Counted from the first letter of the stretch, positions 34,548 to 44,408 are shown. The stretch is DNA of 50,332 nt from Candidatus Saccharibacteria bacterium UBA1944 (GCA_002336935.1 DDEW01000003.1:1-50332); one strand, 5' to 3'. Notes: a model not told the origin generated them from the sequence alone. Made by a program: numbers and translations.

Positions 34548-35480
34548 ATGGAAACGAAAGATTTAGCGTTGCTTGCTGTGACGCTGATTATCCTCGGTGA
34601 AGTAACCTATTTACTAGCAAAACTTCCTCGAACATCAATAAAAACTAAGAATAGGGCGATTCTTGTTGACACCTCTGTACTCATGGATGGGCGAATTATC
34701 GCAATTGCCGGCACCGGCTTTATTGGCGGCACACTGGTTATTCCTCGTAGCGTCGTTGGCGAGCTACAGTTTCTCGCTGACAATGCCGATGCCGACAAGC
34801 GTGCACGGGCCCGGCGTGGCCTAGATGTCGTCACTGAACTGCAACACATGAGTGGTGTGGAGGTTGAGTTGCTTCAGGATGGTAGCAAGGCGGAGGAGGG
34901 CGTGGACGAACGACTGCTAACCCTGGCTAAGCGGCATACGGCTGCAATTTGTACTATTGATTATAACCTCAATAAGGTAGCGGCCGTTGAAGGAATTCAG
35001 GTGTTAAATATCAACGAGCTTGCACAGAGTATGCGTATGAGTCACTTGCCTGGTGAGCAGCTTGTGCTCGAATTAGTACAAAAAGGGCAAGACAGTCATC
35101 AAGCAGTAGGCTATCTTCCTGATGGAACGATGGTAGTAGTGGAACAATCGAGCTCGTTGATTGGACAGCAGGTGCACATTGAAGTAGTCCGTAGCCTTCA
35201 AACTGCAGCCGGTAAAATGATGTTTGCCAAAAAAGTGGAGGGTCGTCCTGTTGCAAAACAACTTAAACCTCACCAATCTTCCCATAAATCTAAAAGCGCA
35301 GGGCGTCAGCATCATTCGCCACAAGCTACTAGCAAAAAGCAGCCTCAATCGCAGAAGATTGCTCGTGAAAGCACACCTTCATCGACCGATGCACCTCGGG
35401 AAGCTCCCAAGCGCCGCAGCCAGCCACGGCGGAAGGACCATGAAGCATCGCTGTTGAAGTCTATTGAGAACCAGAAGTAA
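34548..35480 (+). CDS. PIN and TRAM domain protein (YacL-like)
   Basis: This 310-residue protein has a short hydrophobic N-terminal segment (about residues 5-22), then a PIN domain with acidic residues in AILVDTSVLMDGRI, VVGELQFLAD and ICTIDYNLN. A TRAM domain follows (QAVGYLPDGTMVVVEQSSSLIG). The last ~65 residues are a basic, Ser/Lys/Gln-rich disordered tail not found in standard YacL proteins. PIN-TRAM proteins are putative RNA nucleases at the membrane. It follows radA by 20 nt, the common radA-yacL order. Confidence 0.9.
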   Translation: METKDLALLAVTLIILGEVTYLLAKLPRTSIKTKNRAILVDTSVLMDGRIIAIAGTGFIGGTLVIPRSVVGELQFLADNADADKRARARRGLDVVTELQHMSGVEVELLQDGSKAEEGVDERLLTLAKRHTAAICTIDYNLNKVAAVEGIQVLNINELAQSMRMSHLPGEQLVLELVQKGQDSHQAVGYLPDGTMVVVEQSSSLIGQQVHIEVVRSLQTAAGKMMFAKKVEGRPVAKQLKPHQSSHKSKSAGRQHHSPQATSKKQPQSQKIARESTPSSTDAPREAPKRRSQPRRKDHEASLLKSIENQK

Positions 35481-35481
35481 T

Positions 35482-35513
35482 AAAAATACTCGCATACGTG
35501 CGAGTATTTTTTT
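35482..35513. terminator. bidirectional terminator between convergent genes
   Basis: ATACTCGCA (35486-35494) pairs with TGCGAGTAT (35499-35507), with A5 before and T7 after, so it works on both strands for the PIN/TRAM gene and PBP1A. Confidence 0.9.
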
Positions 35514-35540
35514 GTGTTAGCGTTTTCTCGACTGTGTACT

Positions 35541-38153
35541 TCAGCTTGCCGAATAGGTTCCGGTGCCAACCGCCTGATAATACGCAGTATCAACGGCGGT
35601 GACAGTAAGAGTGCCATTACTCGCTTTACTCAAATCCACATCCCAACTGCCATCTGAATTGATTGATTTGCTGGCAATCACTGCACCACTGGCGTCTTTC
35701 ACTTCCACTGACTGAAGTTGGTATTTACCGTGGCTGTAGCTTACCGTGGCTTTCTTCGCGGCATTATCGACAGTGACGCTCACGGATGGCTTTGCATCAT
35801 CACAGCTGTGCACGTTATCATCAGCAGTTGCATCGTATCCGTCTGGAGCACTGTATACGTCCTTTTTAGTAATTGGGTCAAGCGTCTTCGTGACACCAAT
35901 CTCAATTTTTGCAGCCTCTGGCGTACAACTGGTTGCTTTTCGTTTGGAGACTCTATCAAACATAAGCTTGGCATTTGATATACCGGTGGACTTGTTCCAG
36001 TACGATGGATAGACTTCACCACCGACACGTTGAATTCCAGCTGGTGCAGCAAACCATGACATGTCAACTCCAGCATCTTTATACTTCTGAAGCGTATAAG
36101 CCATCACCGGGTCAAGAATGCGAGCTGGTATAGATGAGTTGCCATTTTTGAGCGGTGAGGTGTCTGGGTTACCGAGCCATACACTAATCGCTATTTGAGC
36201 TGTATAGCCAACTGTCCATATGTCTTTCGGTTGGCGATCCTTGTCAGAGGTACCAGTTTTAAGAGCCACTTTATAACCTGCTCCTTCAGTAATAGGCACA
36301 ATGGTGCGCCCAAACAACAGGTTGCGTGATGCGCCATCACCGAGGATATCGTTTACCACGTAGGCTGCTTGTGGATCAATAACCTGTTTTGTCTCGGCTT
36401 TGTACTTCTTTAATACCTCACCAGTACTGCTCTTGACTTCAAGAATCGAACTATGAGGCATGTAGACCCCCATGCGTCCAAGTGACGCAAGTGCGTTAGT
36501 ATGGTCAACCATGCGCGTACCACAACCGCCAATTGCGCTTGAAAGTCCTGCTTGTGCATCGGCACCCTGCGTACAATAGTAGGTGTTGCCTAAGTCACGG
36601 ATTGTCTTCCAGGTTGGCTCTTTGCCTGCAACGGCCATTGCCTTAATAGCTGGGATGTTGCGAGACATGTCGAGGCTTTTGCGAATGCTGATATTACCCT
36701 TAAATTTACCGTCAGCGTTTGATGGCTTGTAGTTACCTTCAAATGTCGTTGGGGAGTCGGCAAGTACCGAGCCACTGCCGTAGTTTACCTTGCCTTCACC
36801 CTGGTTTTGGAACAACTGAGCGTAGACAAAAGGCTTAATTGATGACCCTGGCTGGATGAAGGCAACAGCGGCGTTGTCTTGGCCAAAGCCTTCATACGCG
36901 TAATCTCGGCTTCCGAGAAGCCCGATAATCTGTCCAGTTTTTACGTCTTCAACAACCGCAGCACCGTTGGTAAAACCGGCGTATCCCGGCCAGTATGAAT
37001 TGAACATGGCAGTCATTTGTTCTTCGAGCTTTGCTTGAACATCAAGGTCAAGTGTTGTCTTTACAACAAGTCCACCATTACCAACTACTGTCTTACCAAG
37101 CGATTTCTCAAGTTGGCTACGAACCATGAGTACAAAGTGAGGCGCTTTTATATTATCGAGTTGATCCGCTACAGGTTTAATGGTATCGAGGATAGCAACC
37201 TTTTTGGCCTCTTCAGCCTGTGGTTTAGTGATATACCCCATTTCTGTCATGTTATCGAGCGTTTTGTGCTGTCGCGTGATTAACGCCTCATGACCGGCAA
37301 CATTATAGGGGTCATAAAGGCCAGGTTGGTTGGGGATAGCAGCAAGGAGTGCAGATTCTGCAAGGGTTAAATCCTTGGCAGATTTACCAAAATAGGTTTG
37401 GGCAGCAGATTCAACGCCATTACGTCGGCCACCGTAAGGTGACTCGTTAAGGTAAAGATCAATGATTTGCTTCTTGTTATACATACGCTCCACTTCGACA
37501 GCAAGAATCATTTCCTTGATTTTACGAGGAATGCCAGCCAGGCCACGTTCTTTGGCTTGATCGGCGAAAAACACTTGTTTAACCAGCTGCTGGGTAAGCG
37601 TTGAGCCACCCTGAGCGCTGTTACCTTGGGAGTTGCTCAATAAAGCACGCAAAATACCACTCGGGCTTACGCCGGCATGTTTGTAAAAATCTTTATCCTC
37701 GATTGCTACCGTAGCCTGTTTCATGTAGGGGCTAATTTTGTCACCATCTACAACCAGTGTATAGTCACCATCACCCTTGTCTTCCCAAAGAAGTTTGTCG
37801 TTGCGATCGTAATATTTGGTAACGGTTGTCTTCACGCGCTGTGCAAGCGTGCCAGGACGAATTGCATCCAAATCCTTTCGATAGTAAGAAAACAGCGCAA
37901 AGCCAAGCAACAGAATAATGAGTGCAAAAACACCAATACCTTTGAGCAGGGTATAGAGCCCTTGCCTACTAAACCAGAAAGCGGCAAGGCGCTTAGGATG
38001 TAAACGATGCATAATGCGCTTGAGTGGATGCTTTGGCAAGCTCGCAAGGTACTCTGCTTTTTTGCGTGATTTCGCATCTTTTTTGGTGCGACGTTTTGTC
38101 GCGAGATTTGAATACACGCTGACACTTCGTGCCGATTTCTTCTTTTTTACCAC
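35541..38153 (-). CDS. bifunctional penicillin-binding protein 1A
   Basis: This 870-residue class A PBP polymerises and crosslinks peptidoglycan. A basic cytoplasmic N-terminus of ~70 residues and one membrane segment (about 73-92) come first. The glycosyltransferase domain holds EDKDFYKHAGVSPSGILRAL and GGSTLTQQLVKQ. The transpeptidase domain has the nucleophile motif GSSIKPF, SRN as the SxN motif and LKTGTSD as the KTG motif. The last ~80 residues form an Ig-like beta domain that may bind the wall or a partner. The start is GTG 38153; a minus-strand TATAAT (complement of 38187-38192) gives a short leader. Confidence 0.95.
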   Translation of the reverse strand: MVKKKKSARSVSVYSNLATKRRTKKDAKSRKKAEYLASLPKHPLKRIMHRLHPKRLAAFWFSRQGLYTLLKGIGVFALIILLLGFALFSYYRKDLDAIRPGTLAQRVKTTVTKYYDRNDKLLWEDKGDGDYTLVVDGDKISPYMKQATVAIEDKDFYKHAGVSPSGILRALLSNSQGNSAQGGSTLTQQLVKQVFFADQAKERGLAGIPRKIKEMILAVEVERMYNKKQIIDLYLNESPYGGRRNGVESAAQTYFGKSAKDLTLAESALLAAIPNQPGLYDPYNVAGHEALITRQHKTLDNMTEMGYITKPQAEEAKKVAILDTIKPVADQLDNIKAPHFVLMVRSQLEKSLGKTVVGNGGLVVKTTLDLDVQAKLEEQMTAMFNSYWPGYAGFTNGAAVVEDVKTGQIIGLLGSRDYAYEGFGQDNAAVAFIQPGSSIKPFVYAQLFQNQGEGKVNYGSGSVLADSPTTFEGNYKPSNADGKFKGNISIRKSLDMSRNIPAIKAMAVAGKEPTWKTIRDLGNTYYCTQGADAQAGLSSAIGGCGTRMVDHTNALASLGRMGVYMPHSSILEVKSSTGEVLKKYKAETKQVIDPQAAYVVNDILGDGASRNLLFGRTIVPITEGAGYKVALKTGTSDKDRQPKDIWTVGYTAQIAISVWLGNPDTSPLKNGNSSIPARILDPVMAYTLQKYKDAGVDMSWFAAPAGIQRVGGEVYPSYWNKSTGISNAKLMFDRVSKRKATSCTPEAAKIEIGVTKTLDPITKKDVYSAPDGYDATADDNVHSCDDAKPSVSVTVDNAAKKATVSYSHGKYQLQSVEVKDASGAVIASKSINSDGSWDVDLSKASNGTLTVTAVDTAYYQAVGTGTYSAS

Positions 38154-38266
38154 GTTAGTTACTTCCCATAAGCAATATTATTTTCCATTATAGCACTAGT
38201 TTGAGTAGGCGTGGTAGAGTTTTTTGTGATACGATGACTAGTGTAATCAATCAGAAAGGAGAGTTT

Positions 38267-39481
38267 ATGACGCTATCAGAAGAACTGGCGTGGCGCGGAT
38301 TCGTTAACCAAACGACATTTGCCGATATTACTGACTTAGATAAAGAGACTCGCACTTTCTATTGGGGTGTTGATCCAAGTGCTGATAGTATGACGATTGG
38401 TCATCTGGCACCCGCAATGATGATTCGCCATTTTATTAATCATGGTCACAAGGCAATTTTACTTGCAGGTGGTGCGACGGGGCTTATTGGCGATCCAGAC
38501 GGAAAAAAGCAAGAGCGCGATCTCAAATCACTCGATGAAATCGCGGCTAACGTGCGAGGTATCGTAGCCCAATACCAAAATGTTTTTGCCGGGCAGCAAT
38601 TTGAGATTGTTGACAATATTGATTGGTTCAAAGATATGGGGTATCTGCAGTTCCTACGTGAAGTTGGAAAACACATGAGCATGACCCAGCTATTGGATCG
38701 AGAATTTATTAAGACCCGCATCGGTGAAGGTGGCGAAGGTATTAGCTATGCAGAGTTTAGCTACGCGCTCATTCAAGGCTATGACTTTCTTCATCTCTAC
38801 CGCGAAAAAGGCGCCACATTGCAAGTTGCTGGTGCTGACCAGTGGGGCAATAGTATTGCCGGGGTTTCGCTCATTCGTAAGCTTGAAAGTGCTGAGGCAC
38901 ATGTTTTCACTACACCCCTCATTATTAATAAAGCAACTGGGGTAAAATTTGGCAAAAGCGAGTCGGGCGCCGTATGGCTCGATCCCGCCAAAACGAGCCC
39001 TTACAAGTTTTACCAGTTCTGGCTTAATACCGATGATGAAACGGCAAAGGACTTAATTAAAATCTACACTATGCTTGATAAACCGGCCGTCGACGATATT
39101 ATTGCAAAGCATGAAGCCGTGCCGAGTCAGCGCATACTCCAGCGCTCACTCGCCCAGGAAGTTACACGGCTCGTCCATGGTCAAGAACGGCTTGATTCAG
39201 TGGAACGAGTCACTAGTGTTTTGTTTAGTGGAGGTACGGTTGCTGCGCTTGAGCCTGCTGATTGGGAGGCCCTCGCCGGGGAAATACCCGTTGTTAATGA
39301 GCAGACTATTATTAACGCACTGGTTGAGGCAAGACTTGCGTCGAGCAATGGCGAGGCAAGGCGGCTTATTCAAGGCGGTGCGATAAGCATTAATGGTCAA
39401 AAAATTACCGAAGATAGTACTATTACAGCTACCAGTTTAGTCAAAAAAGGCAAAAACGCTTTTGTGCTAGTTCAGCGATAA
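38267..39481 (+). CDS. tyrS: tyrosyl-tRNA synthetase
   Basis: This 404-residue class I synthetase begins MTLSEELAWRGFV. It contains the HIGH-type motif TIGHL in VDPSADSMTIGHLAP, the tyrosine-binding stretch QVAGADQWGNS and the KMSKS-type loop KFGKSESG. A C-terminal S4 RNA-binding domain (EARRLIQGGAISINGQ) follows. ATG 38267 has AAAGGAGA just upstream, so an in-frame upstream start at 38201 is rejected. Confidence 0.96.
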   Translation: MTLSEELAWRGFVNQTTFADITDLDKETRTFYWGVDPSADSMTIGHLAPAMMIRHFINHGHKAILLAGGATGLIGDPDGKKQERDLKSLDEIAANVRGIVAQYQNVFAGQQFEIVDNIDWFKDMGYLQFLREVGKHMSMTQLLDREFIKTRIGEGGEGISYAEFSYALIQGYDFLHLYREKGATLQVAGADQWGNSIAGVSLIRKLESAEAHVFTTPLIINKATGVKFGKSESGAVWLDPAKTSPYKFYQFWLNTDDETAKDLIKIYTMLDKPAVDDIIAKHEAVPSQRILQRSLAQEVTRLVHGQERLDSVERVTSVLFSGGTVAALEPADWEALAGEIPVVNEQTIINALVEARLASSNGEARRLIQGGAISINGQKITEDSTITATSLVKKGKNAFVLVQR

Positions 39482-39503
39482 TCACGTAGGTTATACTAGT
39501 AGT

Positions 39504-40262
39504 ATGAAGAAAGTTATTGCATTTGACCTAGACGACACGCTGGCTATTACTAAATCTGAAATATCAGACCGTATGAGCGGCTTGCTTTCGAGACTGCTAG
39601 AAAAATATGACGTATGCGTGATAACAGGCGGACGTTTTGAGCAAATTGAAAAGCAGGTAGTGAGCCGGCTAGAGGCTCCAGCACATTTACTGAATAAACT
39701 GCATCTTATGCCTACCTGTGGTACGCGGTATTACCGCTATGACGAACTAAAGGCTCGGTGGGTCCTGCAGTATGCCGAGGACTTATCAAAAGACCAAAAG
39801 GCAAAAGTTGTCGCTGCGCTTGAAAAAGTAGCCAAAGAAATGGACATATGGTGCGAAAATCCAGCTGGAGAGATTATTGAAGATCGTCACAGCCAGATCA
39901 CCATGTCGGCACTTGGTCAGCAGGCAACCCCAGAGGACAAATATGCATGGGCTGAAAAATACAAAGAGATTCGTCCTATTTACCGCGACAAAGTTGCTGA
40001 GTTGTTGCCAGACCTTGAGGTGCGCATTGGCGGTACAACGAGCACCGACATTACGCTGCCTGGTATTGATAAAGCCTACGGAATGCGTAAGCTGATCGAT
40101 GCTATTGATGTTAGCAAAGACGAAATACTGTTCTTTGGTGATAAGCTTCAAGAAGGCGGCAACGATTATCCGGTCAAAGCAATGGGAATTGATTCTATTG
40201 AAGTTGAAGGTTGGGAAACAACCGCTTACGCCCTCGACGGTATACTCGGTGTAACTGAATAG
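39504..40262 (+). CDS. HAD-family phosphatase/phosphomannomutase-like
   Basis: This 252-residue protein has HAD motif I AFDLDDTLAITKSEI, motif II in VCVITGGRFEQIE and the C-terminal motif ILFFGDKLQEGGNDYPVK. A type-IIB cap (residues ~85-190) resembles that of eukaryote-type phosphomannomutases. It could interconvert mannose phosphates for glycan synthesis or act as a sugar phosphatase. TATACT at 39492-39497 ends 7 nt before the ATG (leaderless). Confidence 0.85.
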   Translation: MKKVIAFDLDDTLAITKSEISDRMSGLLSRLLEKYDVCVITGGRFEQIEKQVVSRLEAPAHLLNKLHLMPTCGTRYYRYDELKARWVLQYAEDLSKDQKAKVVAALEKVAKEMDIWCENPAGEIIEDRHSQITMSALGQQATPEDKYAWAEKYKEIRPIYRDKVAELLPDLEVRIGGTTSTDITLPGIDKAYGMRKLIDAIDVSKDEILFFGDKLQEGGNDYPVKAMGIDSIEVEGWETTAYALDGILGVTE

Positions 40263-40294
40263 ACTTTTGAGCATATATATTATATAGTATTTTT

Positions 40295-40939
40295 ATGAAT
40301 ACGCCTGAATTGCGACGTATCGTAGATGATGCTACTCCTGTGATTGAGAAAGCGGTGGCTCGTCACATTGTTTATGGTGCGTATCCACTGGACCTTCAGC
40401 TACGCGGAAGTGTGTGTGGGTTAGCGTCGAGCTTACTGGCTCGCTACCTTGAACAAAAGCACGGTATCGTTACTGATAGACACATTGCAGCGCTTGATGG
40501 GCACCCGACGGATGACCATGTGCAAATGCGGCATGTAGTATTGACAGAGCAAGCAACAGGAGCGATGATTGATCCATCATTTTCTCAATTCTTTAACCTT
40601 GTTGGGCTTACGCAAGCAACTGTACGTGAAATACCTGAGTTGCAATCGCTGTACCCCATTAATAAGGTAGCGGTGATTGATGCTGGTGATGAGCGTTTGT
40701 TTGGCTATCGCTATGCAGAATATGCGATGAATATTGCGCCGCGAGTGCGGCGACACCTAGGTGTGCGCGCAGTAATGCCAATACATCCTACTGGTGTACT
40801 GCTGAGCGCGGGCGCCGATGTTATTCATGCAGTCTATGACGGTATTTGGGAGCGCGGACGGTATCGGTCCTATCCTGAGCAACGAGACGATGCATATATT
40901 GAGCAAATGCTCGACGAAAGCCTTCGGCTAGCTGAGTAG
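40295..40939 (+). CDS. unknown protein with a possible Cys-His-Asp triad
   Basis: This 214-residue soluble protein is not recognised. Cys41 in GSVCGLAS opens a helix, His80 lies in MRHVVLTEQ and Asp93 in MIDPSFSQF. This order and local pattern resemble transglutaminase-like or papain-like folds, so a cysteine peptidase or transferase is possible but unproven. TATAGT at 40283-40288 ends 7 nt before the ATG, so the mRNA is probably leaderless. Confidence 0.65.
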   Translation: MNTPELRRIVDDATPVIEKAVARHIVYGAYPLDLQLRGSVCGLASSLLARYLEQKHGIVTDRHIAALDGHPTDDHVQMRHVVLTEQATGAMIDPSFSQFFNLVGLTQATVREIPELQSLYPINKVAVIDAGDERLFGYRYAEYAMNIAPRVRRHLGVRAVMPIHPTGVLLSAGADVIHAVYDGIWERGRYRSYPEQRDDAYIEQMLDESLRLAE

Positions 40940-40952
40940 TATACTAGACACA

Positions 40953-42986
40953 GTGAATCTATTAACTAACCTAGAGCAAGTAAAAGGAGTGGGGCCAAAA
41001 ACCGCCGAGCAATTGCGCGTGGCGGGTTTGCAGACGGTGGGTGATGTATTGCTTTTTTTGCCGCGTCGCCATGAAGATTTTACCGGTGTCGTGCCGATTG
41101 TTAGCTTGCAACCCGGTAAGGTAACAATCAAAGCCAGGTGTGAGCAGATAACTACCCGAATGGTTCGCCGCGGCCTAAGGCTTACGACGGCCGTACTCGC
41201 TGATGACACCGGTAAGCTCAATGCCGTATGGTTTAACCAGCCATATCGTACCCAGCAGCTTGGTGGGAGCCGCGATGAATTTTACTTTAGCGGTGAGTTT
41301 GAATATAACTATGGAAAATACCAACTCACCAACCCTAGTGCTGAATTGGCAAAAGAACTACCCGTACAAGCAGAGCGGCTCCTGCCAGTGTATCGCAGTA
41401 TCCATGGCTTGAAGAGTCAAGTGGTGCGCAAGGTGCTTGAAACACTACGTCCGTTGATAAGTGTTTTGCCAGAAACCTTACCGCCAGAGATTGTCGCTAC
41501 TGAAAAGTTAATGAGTCGTTCGGGTGCGATTATGGCAATGCATTTTCCAAAGACGCTTGAAGAAGTAACGAAAGCGCGAGAACGATTAGCATTTGAGGAA
41601 TTGTTCGAACTGCTCGTCGCAAGTCAGCTCAACAAACAAGAAAACGCAAAGCTAAAAGGCTGGCCCATCCCGTTCAATAAAGGAGTAGTAAAAGCGTTCG
41701 TTGAACAGTTGCCATTCGCACTTACAGGAGCACAACGTCGAGCCGCATGGGATATATTGCAAGATTTTGAAAAAGGCGTGCCGATGAACCGATTGTTGCA
41801 AGGTGACGTAGGGAGCGGTAAAACTGTGGTAGCTGGATTGGCAGCGCGCCAAGCAGCCCACGCTGGATTCCAAAGTGCCATTATGGCACCGACCGAAATA
41901 CTCGCTACGCAACATGCCGAGACACTACAGCAGCTGCTGGTACCGTTCGGCGTGAGTGTTGGGTTGCTCACCAGTAGTGTGAAGGGTGCTGCACGGCGTG
42001 AGCTTTACGAACAAATTGCAAATGGCGGTGTTGATGTAGTCGTGGGTACTCATGCATTGATTCAGCAGGCGGTGACATTTCACAAGCTAGGGTTTGTCGT
42101 GATTGATGAGCAGCACCGTTTTGGTGTTGATCAGCGCCAAAAATTACTTGATAAATCTCAGCATTTGCCGCACCTTTTGGCTATGACTGCCACCCCCATT
42201 CCCCGTAGTCTCGCACTGACGGTATATGGAGAGCTTGATGTAAGTATTCTTAATGAAAAACCTGCTAATCGATTACCGATAGCTACAAAAATTGTGTCGC
42301 CCGTGAGTGCTGCCACTATATATGAGCAAGTTGATCATGAAATAACTAAGGGACGTCAAGTATATGTTATATGCAGCCTCATTGACGATAACCCAGATAA
42401 CGACATTAAGAGTGTACAGGCAGAGTATAAACGTCTCAAAAATACTGTGTTTGGCCACCGTTCTATAGGGCTACTGCATGGCAAAATGAAGCCTAGTGAA
42501 AAAGATCAAACCATGCGAGACTTTAAAGATAAAAAATACGATATATTAGTGAGTACCACTGTTGTGGAGGTTGGGGTAGACGTTCCGAACGCAACCCTGA
42601 TGATCATCGAGAATGCCGATCGATTTGGGCTGAGTCAACTCCATCAGCTGCGTGGGCGAGTAGGGCGTAGCGAGTTCCAAAGTTACTGCTATTTGATGAT
42701 GAGCACAACCAACAAACCGTCAGAGCGACTGCGCGAAATTGAAAAGAGCAACGATGGTTTTTATTTGGCAGAAGTAGATATGGAGCTGCGTGGCCCTGGC
42801 GAGATATATGGCAAGGCCCAGCACGGTGCGCTTAATCTGCAAATTGCAACGCTCGCCGATATTCAGCTTATTGCCCGTGCTCAGCGCGCCGCCACTACAT
42901 TTATAAAAAACGGTAATGATTTGGTACAATATACTCAGTTACGTGAACAAGTGCAGTACTATCAGAGGCTCACAACGTTAAATTAA
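40953..42986 (+). CDS. recG: ATP-dependent DNA helicase RecG
   Basis: This 677-residue fork-reversal helicase has an N-terminal wedge/OB domain (VTIKARCEQITTRMVRRGLR). The helicase core carries LLQGDVGSGKTVVAGLA (Walker A), VIDEQHRFGV (DEQH box), LLAMTATPIPRSL (motif III) and ADRFGLSQLHQLRGRVGRS (motif VI). Length is typical. The start is GTG; TATACT at 40940-40945 ends 8 nt upstream (leaderless). Confidence 0.96.
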   Translation: MNLLTNLEQVKGVGPKTAEQLRVAGLQTVGDVLLFLPRRHEDFTGVVPIVSLQPGKVTIKARCEQITTRMVRRGLRLTTAVLADDTGKLNAVWFNQPYRTQQLGGSRDEFYFSGEFEYNYGKYQLTNPSAELAKELPVQAERLLPVYRSIHGLKSQVVRKVLETLRPLISVLPETLPPEIVATEKLMSRSGAIMAMHFPKTLEEVTKARERLAFEELFELLVASQLNKQENAKLKGWPIPFNKGVVKAFVEQLPFALTGAQRRAAWDILQDFEKGVPMNRLLQGDVGSGKTVVAGLAARQAAHAGFQSAIMAPTEILATQHAETLQQLLVPFGVSVGLLTSSVKGAARRELYEQIANGGVDVVVGTHALIQQAVTFHKLGFVVIDEQHRFGVDQRQKLLDKSQHLPHLLAMTATPIPRSLALTVYGELDVSILNEKPANRLPIATKIVSPVSAATIYEQVDHEITKGRQVYVICSLIDDNPDNDIKSVQAEYKRLKNTVFGHRSIGLLHGKMKPSEKDQTMRDFKDKKYDILVSTTVVEVGVDVPNATLMIIENADRFGLSQLHQLRGRVGRSEFQSYCYLMMSTTNKPSERLREIEKSNDGFYLAEVDMELRGPGEIYGKAQHGALNLQIATLADIQLIARAQRAATTFIKNGNDLVQYTQLREQVQYYQRLTTLN

Positions 42987-42988
42987 TT

Positions 42989-43795
42989 ATGTATAGCGGT
43001 ACAACATTTCGTAAAAAATCAGGGCACTTTATAGGTGTGCATCAAAAAATCGACAGGGTTGCTCGACGTAATTTGCGGGCAATGCCAGGTATTGGGAGCG
43101 GTTTTCCTTCCATTAAAGAAATTTTGCACTTTGAGGGTAATAACGGCCCTGATGGCATTAAGCGCAAGAGCCCTAGTCAAGACGAACCGTGGCATTATGT
43201 TGACCCTACTAAACACGACGATACTGAGCTCGCTTTAATGATTTTGGACCACCATCATAACTTGGTAGAAGCACTGAAATACGGCAATCACCAGCGAGCA
43301 GCCTTTGAAGCGGCGTGGCTTGCGCACGGAATTGTTGATGGCCTCACGCCCGCTCACCATTATCCACTGGGCGATAAGATTGAAGAGCTGTGGGGCAAGC
43401 CTAAAGAAGAACGTCTGACAATTAAGGAAAAGAACCTCATTCGTGGCGAGGGAAAGCGTGACACTATTGGCAAAAACTGGGAATATTGGGGAGCAAAAGG
43501 TGTTTTTTTGACACATGTGCTCTTCGAACTCGGTATTGCCACAAGTATTAAAACAACGCGTTTTACTAACACTGAGATTGATCCTGAGTGGCTACGGGCA
43601 GCAGAGGCGACCTCACTTGATGACGTATTTATGGGTGCCGTGCACCGTGTGTTCGCGCTTGATATGTATCAGACATTCTGGAAGCAGGGCTGGACCACAA
43701 AGTTGGCCCGGCAAAGCCGCGAGCAGCTGCTTCCAGAAATCATTCGTGTGGTTACCTACGCTTGGTATAGCGCCTATAAGCAGGCGGGCCTTTAG
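42989..43795 (+). CDS. His-rich protein, possible zinc-dependent phospholipase/S1-P1-like fold
   Basis: This 268-residue protein starts 3 nt after the recG stop. It is rich in spaced histidines: His18, His47, His69, His76, His88-90, His113 and His123-124. The helix EAAWLAHGIVDGLTPAHHY resembles the zinc-binding helices of phospholipase C/S1-P1 nuclease-like proteins (H-x3-D patterns). No signal peptide is seen, unlike most of that family. Function is a suggestion only. It is coupled between recG and rsmD. Confidence 0.7.
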   Translation: MYSGTTFRKKSGHFIGVHQKIDRVARRNLRAMPGIGSGFPSIKEILHFEGNNGPDGIKRKSPSQDEPWHYVDPTKHDDTELALMILDHHHNLVEALKYGNHQRAAFEAAWLAHGIVDGLTPAHHYPLGDKIEELWGKPKEERLTIKEKNLIRGEGKRDTIGKNWEYWGAKGVFLTHVLFELGIATSIKTTRFTNTEIDPEWLRAAEATSLDDVFMGAVHRVFALDMYQTFWKQGWTTKLARQSREQLLPEIIRVVTYAWYSAYKQAGL

Positions 43796-43797
43796 CA

Positions 43798-44343
43798 ATG
43801 CACGTGCGGATTATTGCAGGCAAGTACGGTGGGCGCAAAATTGATGCGCCTGACAACAGCCGCACCCACCCCATGGGTGAGCGGGTGCGTAACGCGCTCT
43901 TTAATAGTATCGGAGCGCACGTCGATGGCGTTGATGTCCTTGATGCATTTGCTGGTACTGGTGCAGTTGGCCTAGAAGCAATAAGCCGTGGAGCTCGGCA
44001 CTGTACGTTTGTGGAGCGCGATAAAATCGCTCTGAAGGTTTTGGCCAAAAACGTGGTATCGCTGGGGGCTGATGAGCAAGCAGAAATTGTCCGCACATCT
44101 GTAAACAATTGGCTAGAAACAAAACAACCTACTAGCTACGACATAATTTTTGCAGACCCGCCATATCACGATTTGCAGTTATCCACAGTCAATAAACTTT
44201 TTGGACTTCTCAAACCTAACGGGCTTATGGTATTATCTTGGTCAGGAAGAGGTGAGGTACCAAATCTAGAAAACGGAATTGTTGTGGTGGACAATCGTAG
44301 TTATGGAAATGCTTTCCTCACCTTCTTCCGCCGAGAAGAATAA
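43798..44343 (+). CDS. rsmD: 16S rRNA guanine-N2 methyltransferase RsmD
   Basis: This 181-residue Rossmann methyltransferase modifies 16S rRNA G966. It shows RIIAGKYGGRKIDAP at the N-terminus, VLDAFAGTGAVGLEAISRGA (AdoMet loop) and the catalytic DIIFADPPY motif (DPPY). Length is normal. It follows the preceding stop by 2 nt. A terminator follows at 44347-44368. Confidence 0.94.
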   Translation: MHVRIIAGKYGGRKIDAPDNSRTHPMGERVRNALFNSIGAHVDGVDVLDAFAGTGAVGLEAISRGARHCTFVERDKIALKVLAKNVVSLGADEQAEIVRTSVNNWLETKQPTSYDIIFADPPYHDLQLSTVNKLFGLLKPNGLMVLSWSGRGEVPNLENGIVVVDNRSYGNAFLTFFRREE

Positions 44344-44346
44344 TTG

Positions 44347-44368
44347 AGTCGCTGTTGCGACTTTTTTG
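44347..44368 (+). terminator. rsmD terminator
   Basis: AGTCGC (44347-44352) pairs with GCGACT (44357-44362), TGTT loop, followed by T-run. Confidence 0.85.
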
Positions 44369-44408
44369 CTGCTTATGATTGCTCCTTAGGGTGCGACTGT
44401 GATTTACT

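Noticed and set aside
38201..38266. Upstream extension of tyrS
   Set aside because: The added residues are not tyrS-like and the strong Shine-Dalgarno AAAGGAGA lies within the extension, fixing the start at 38267.
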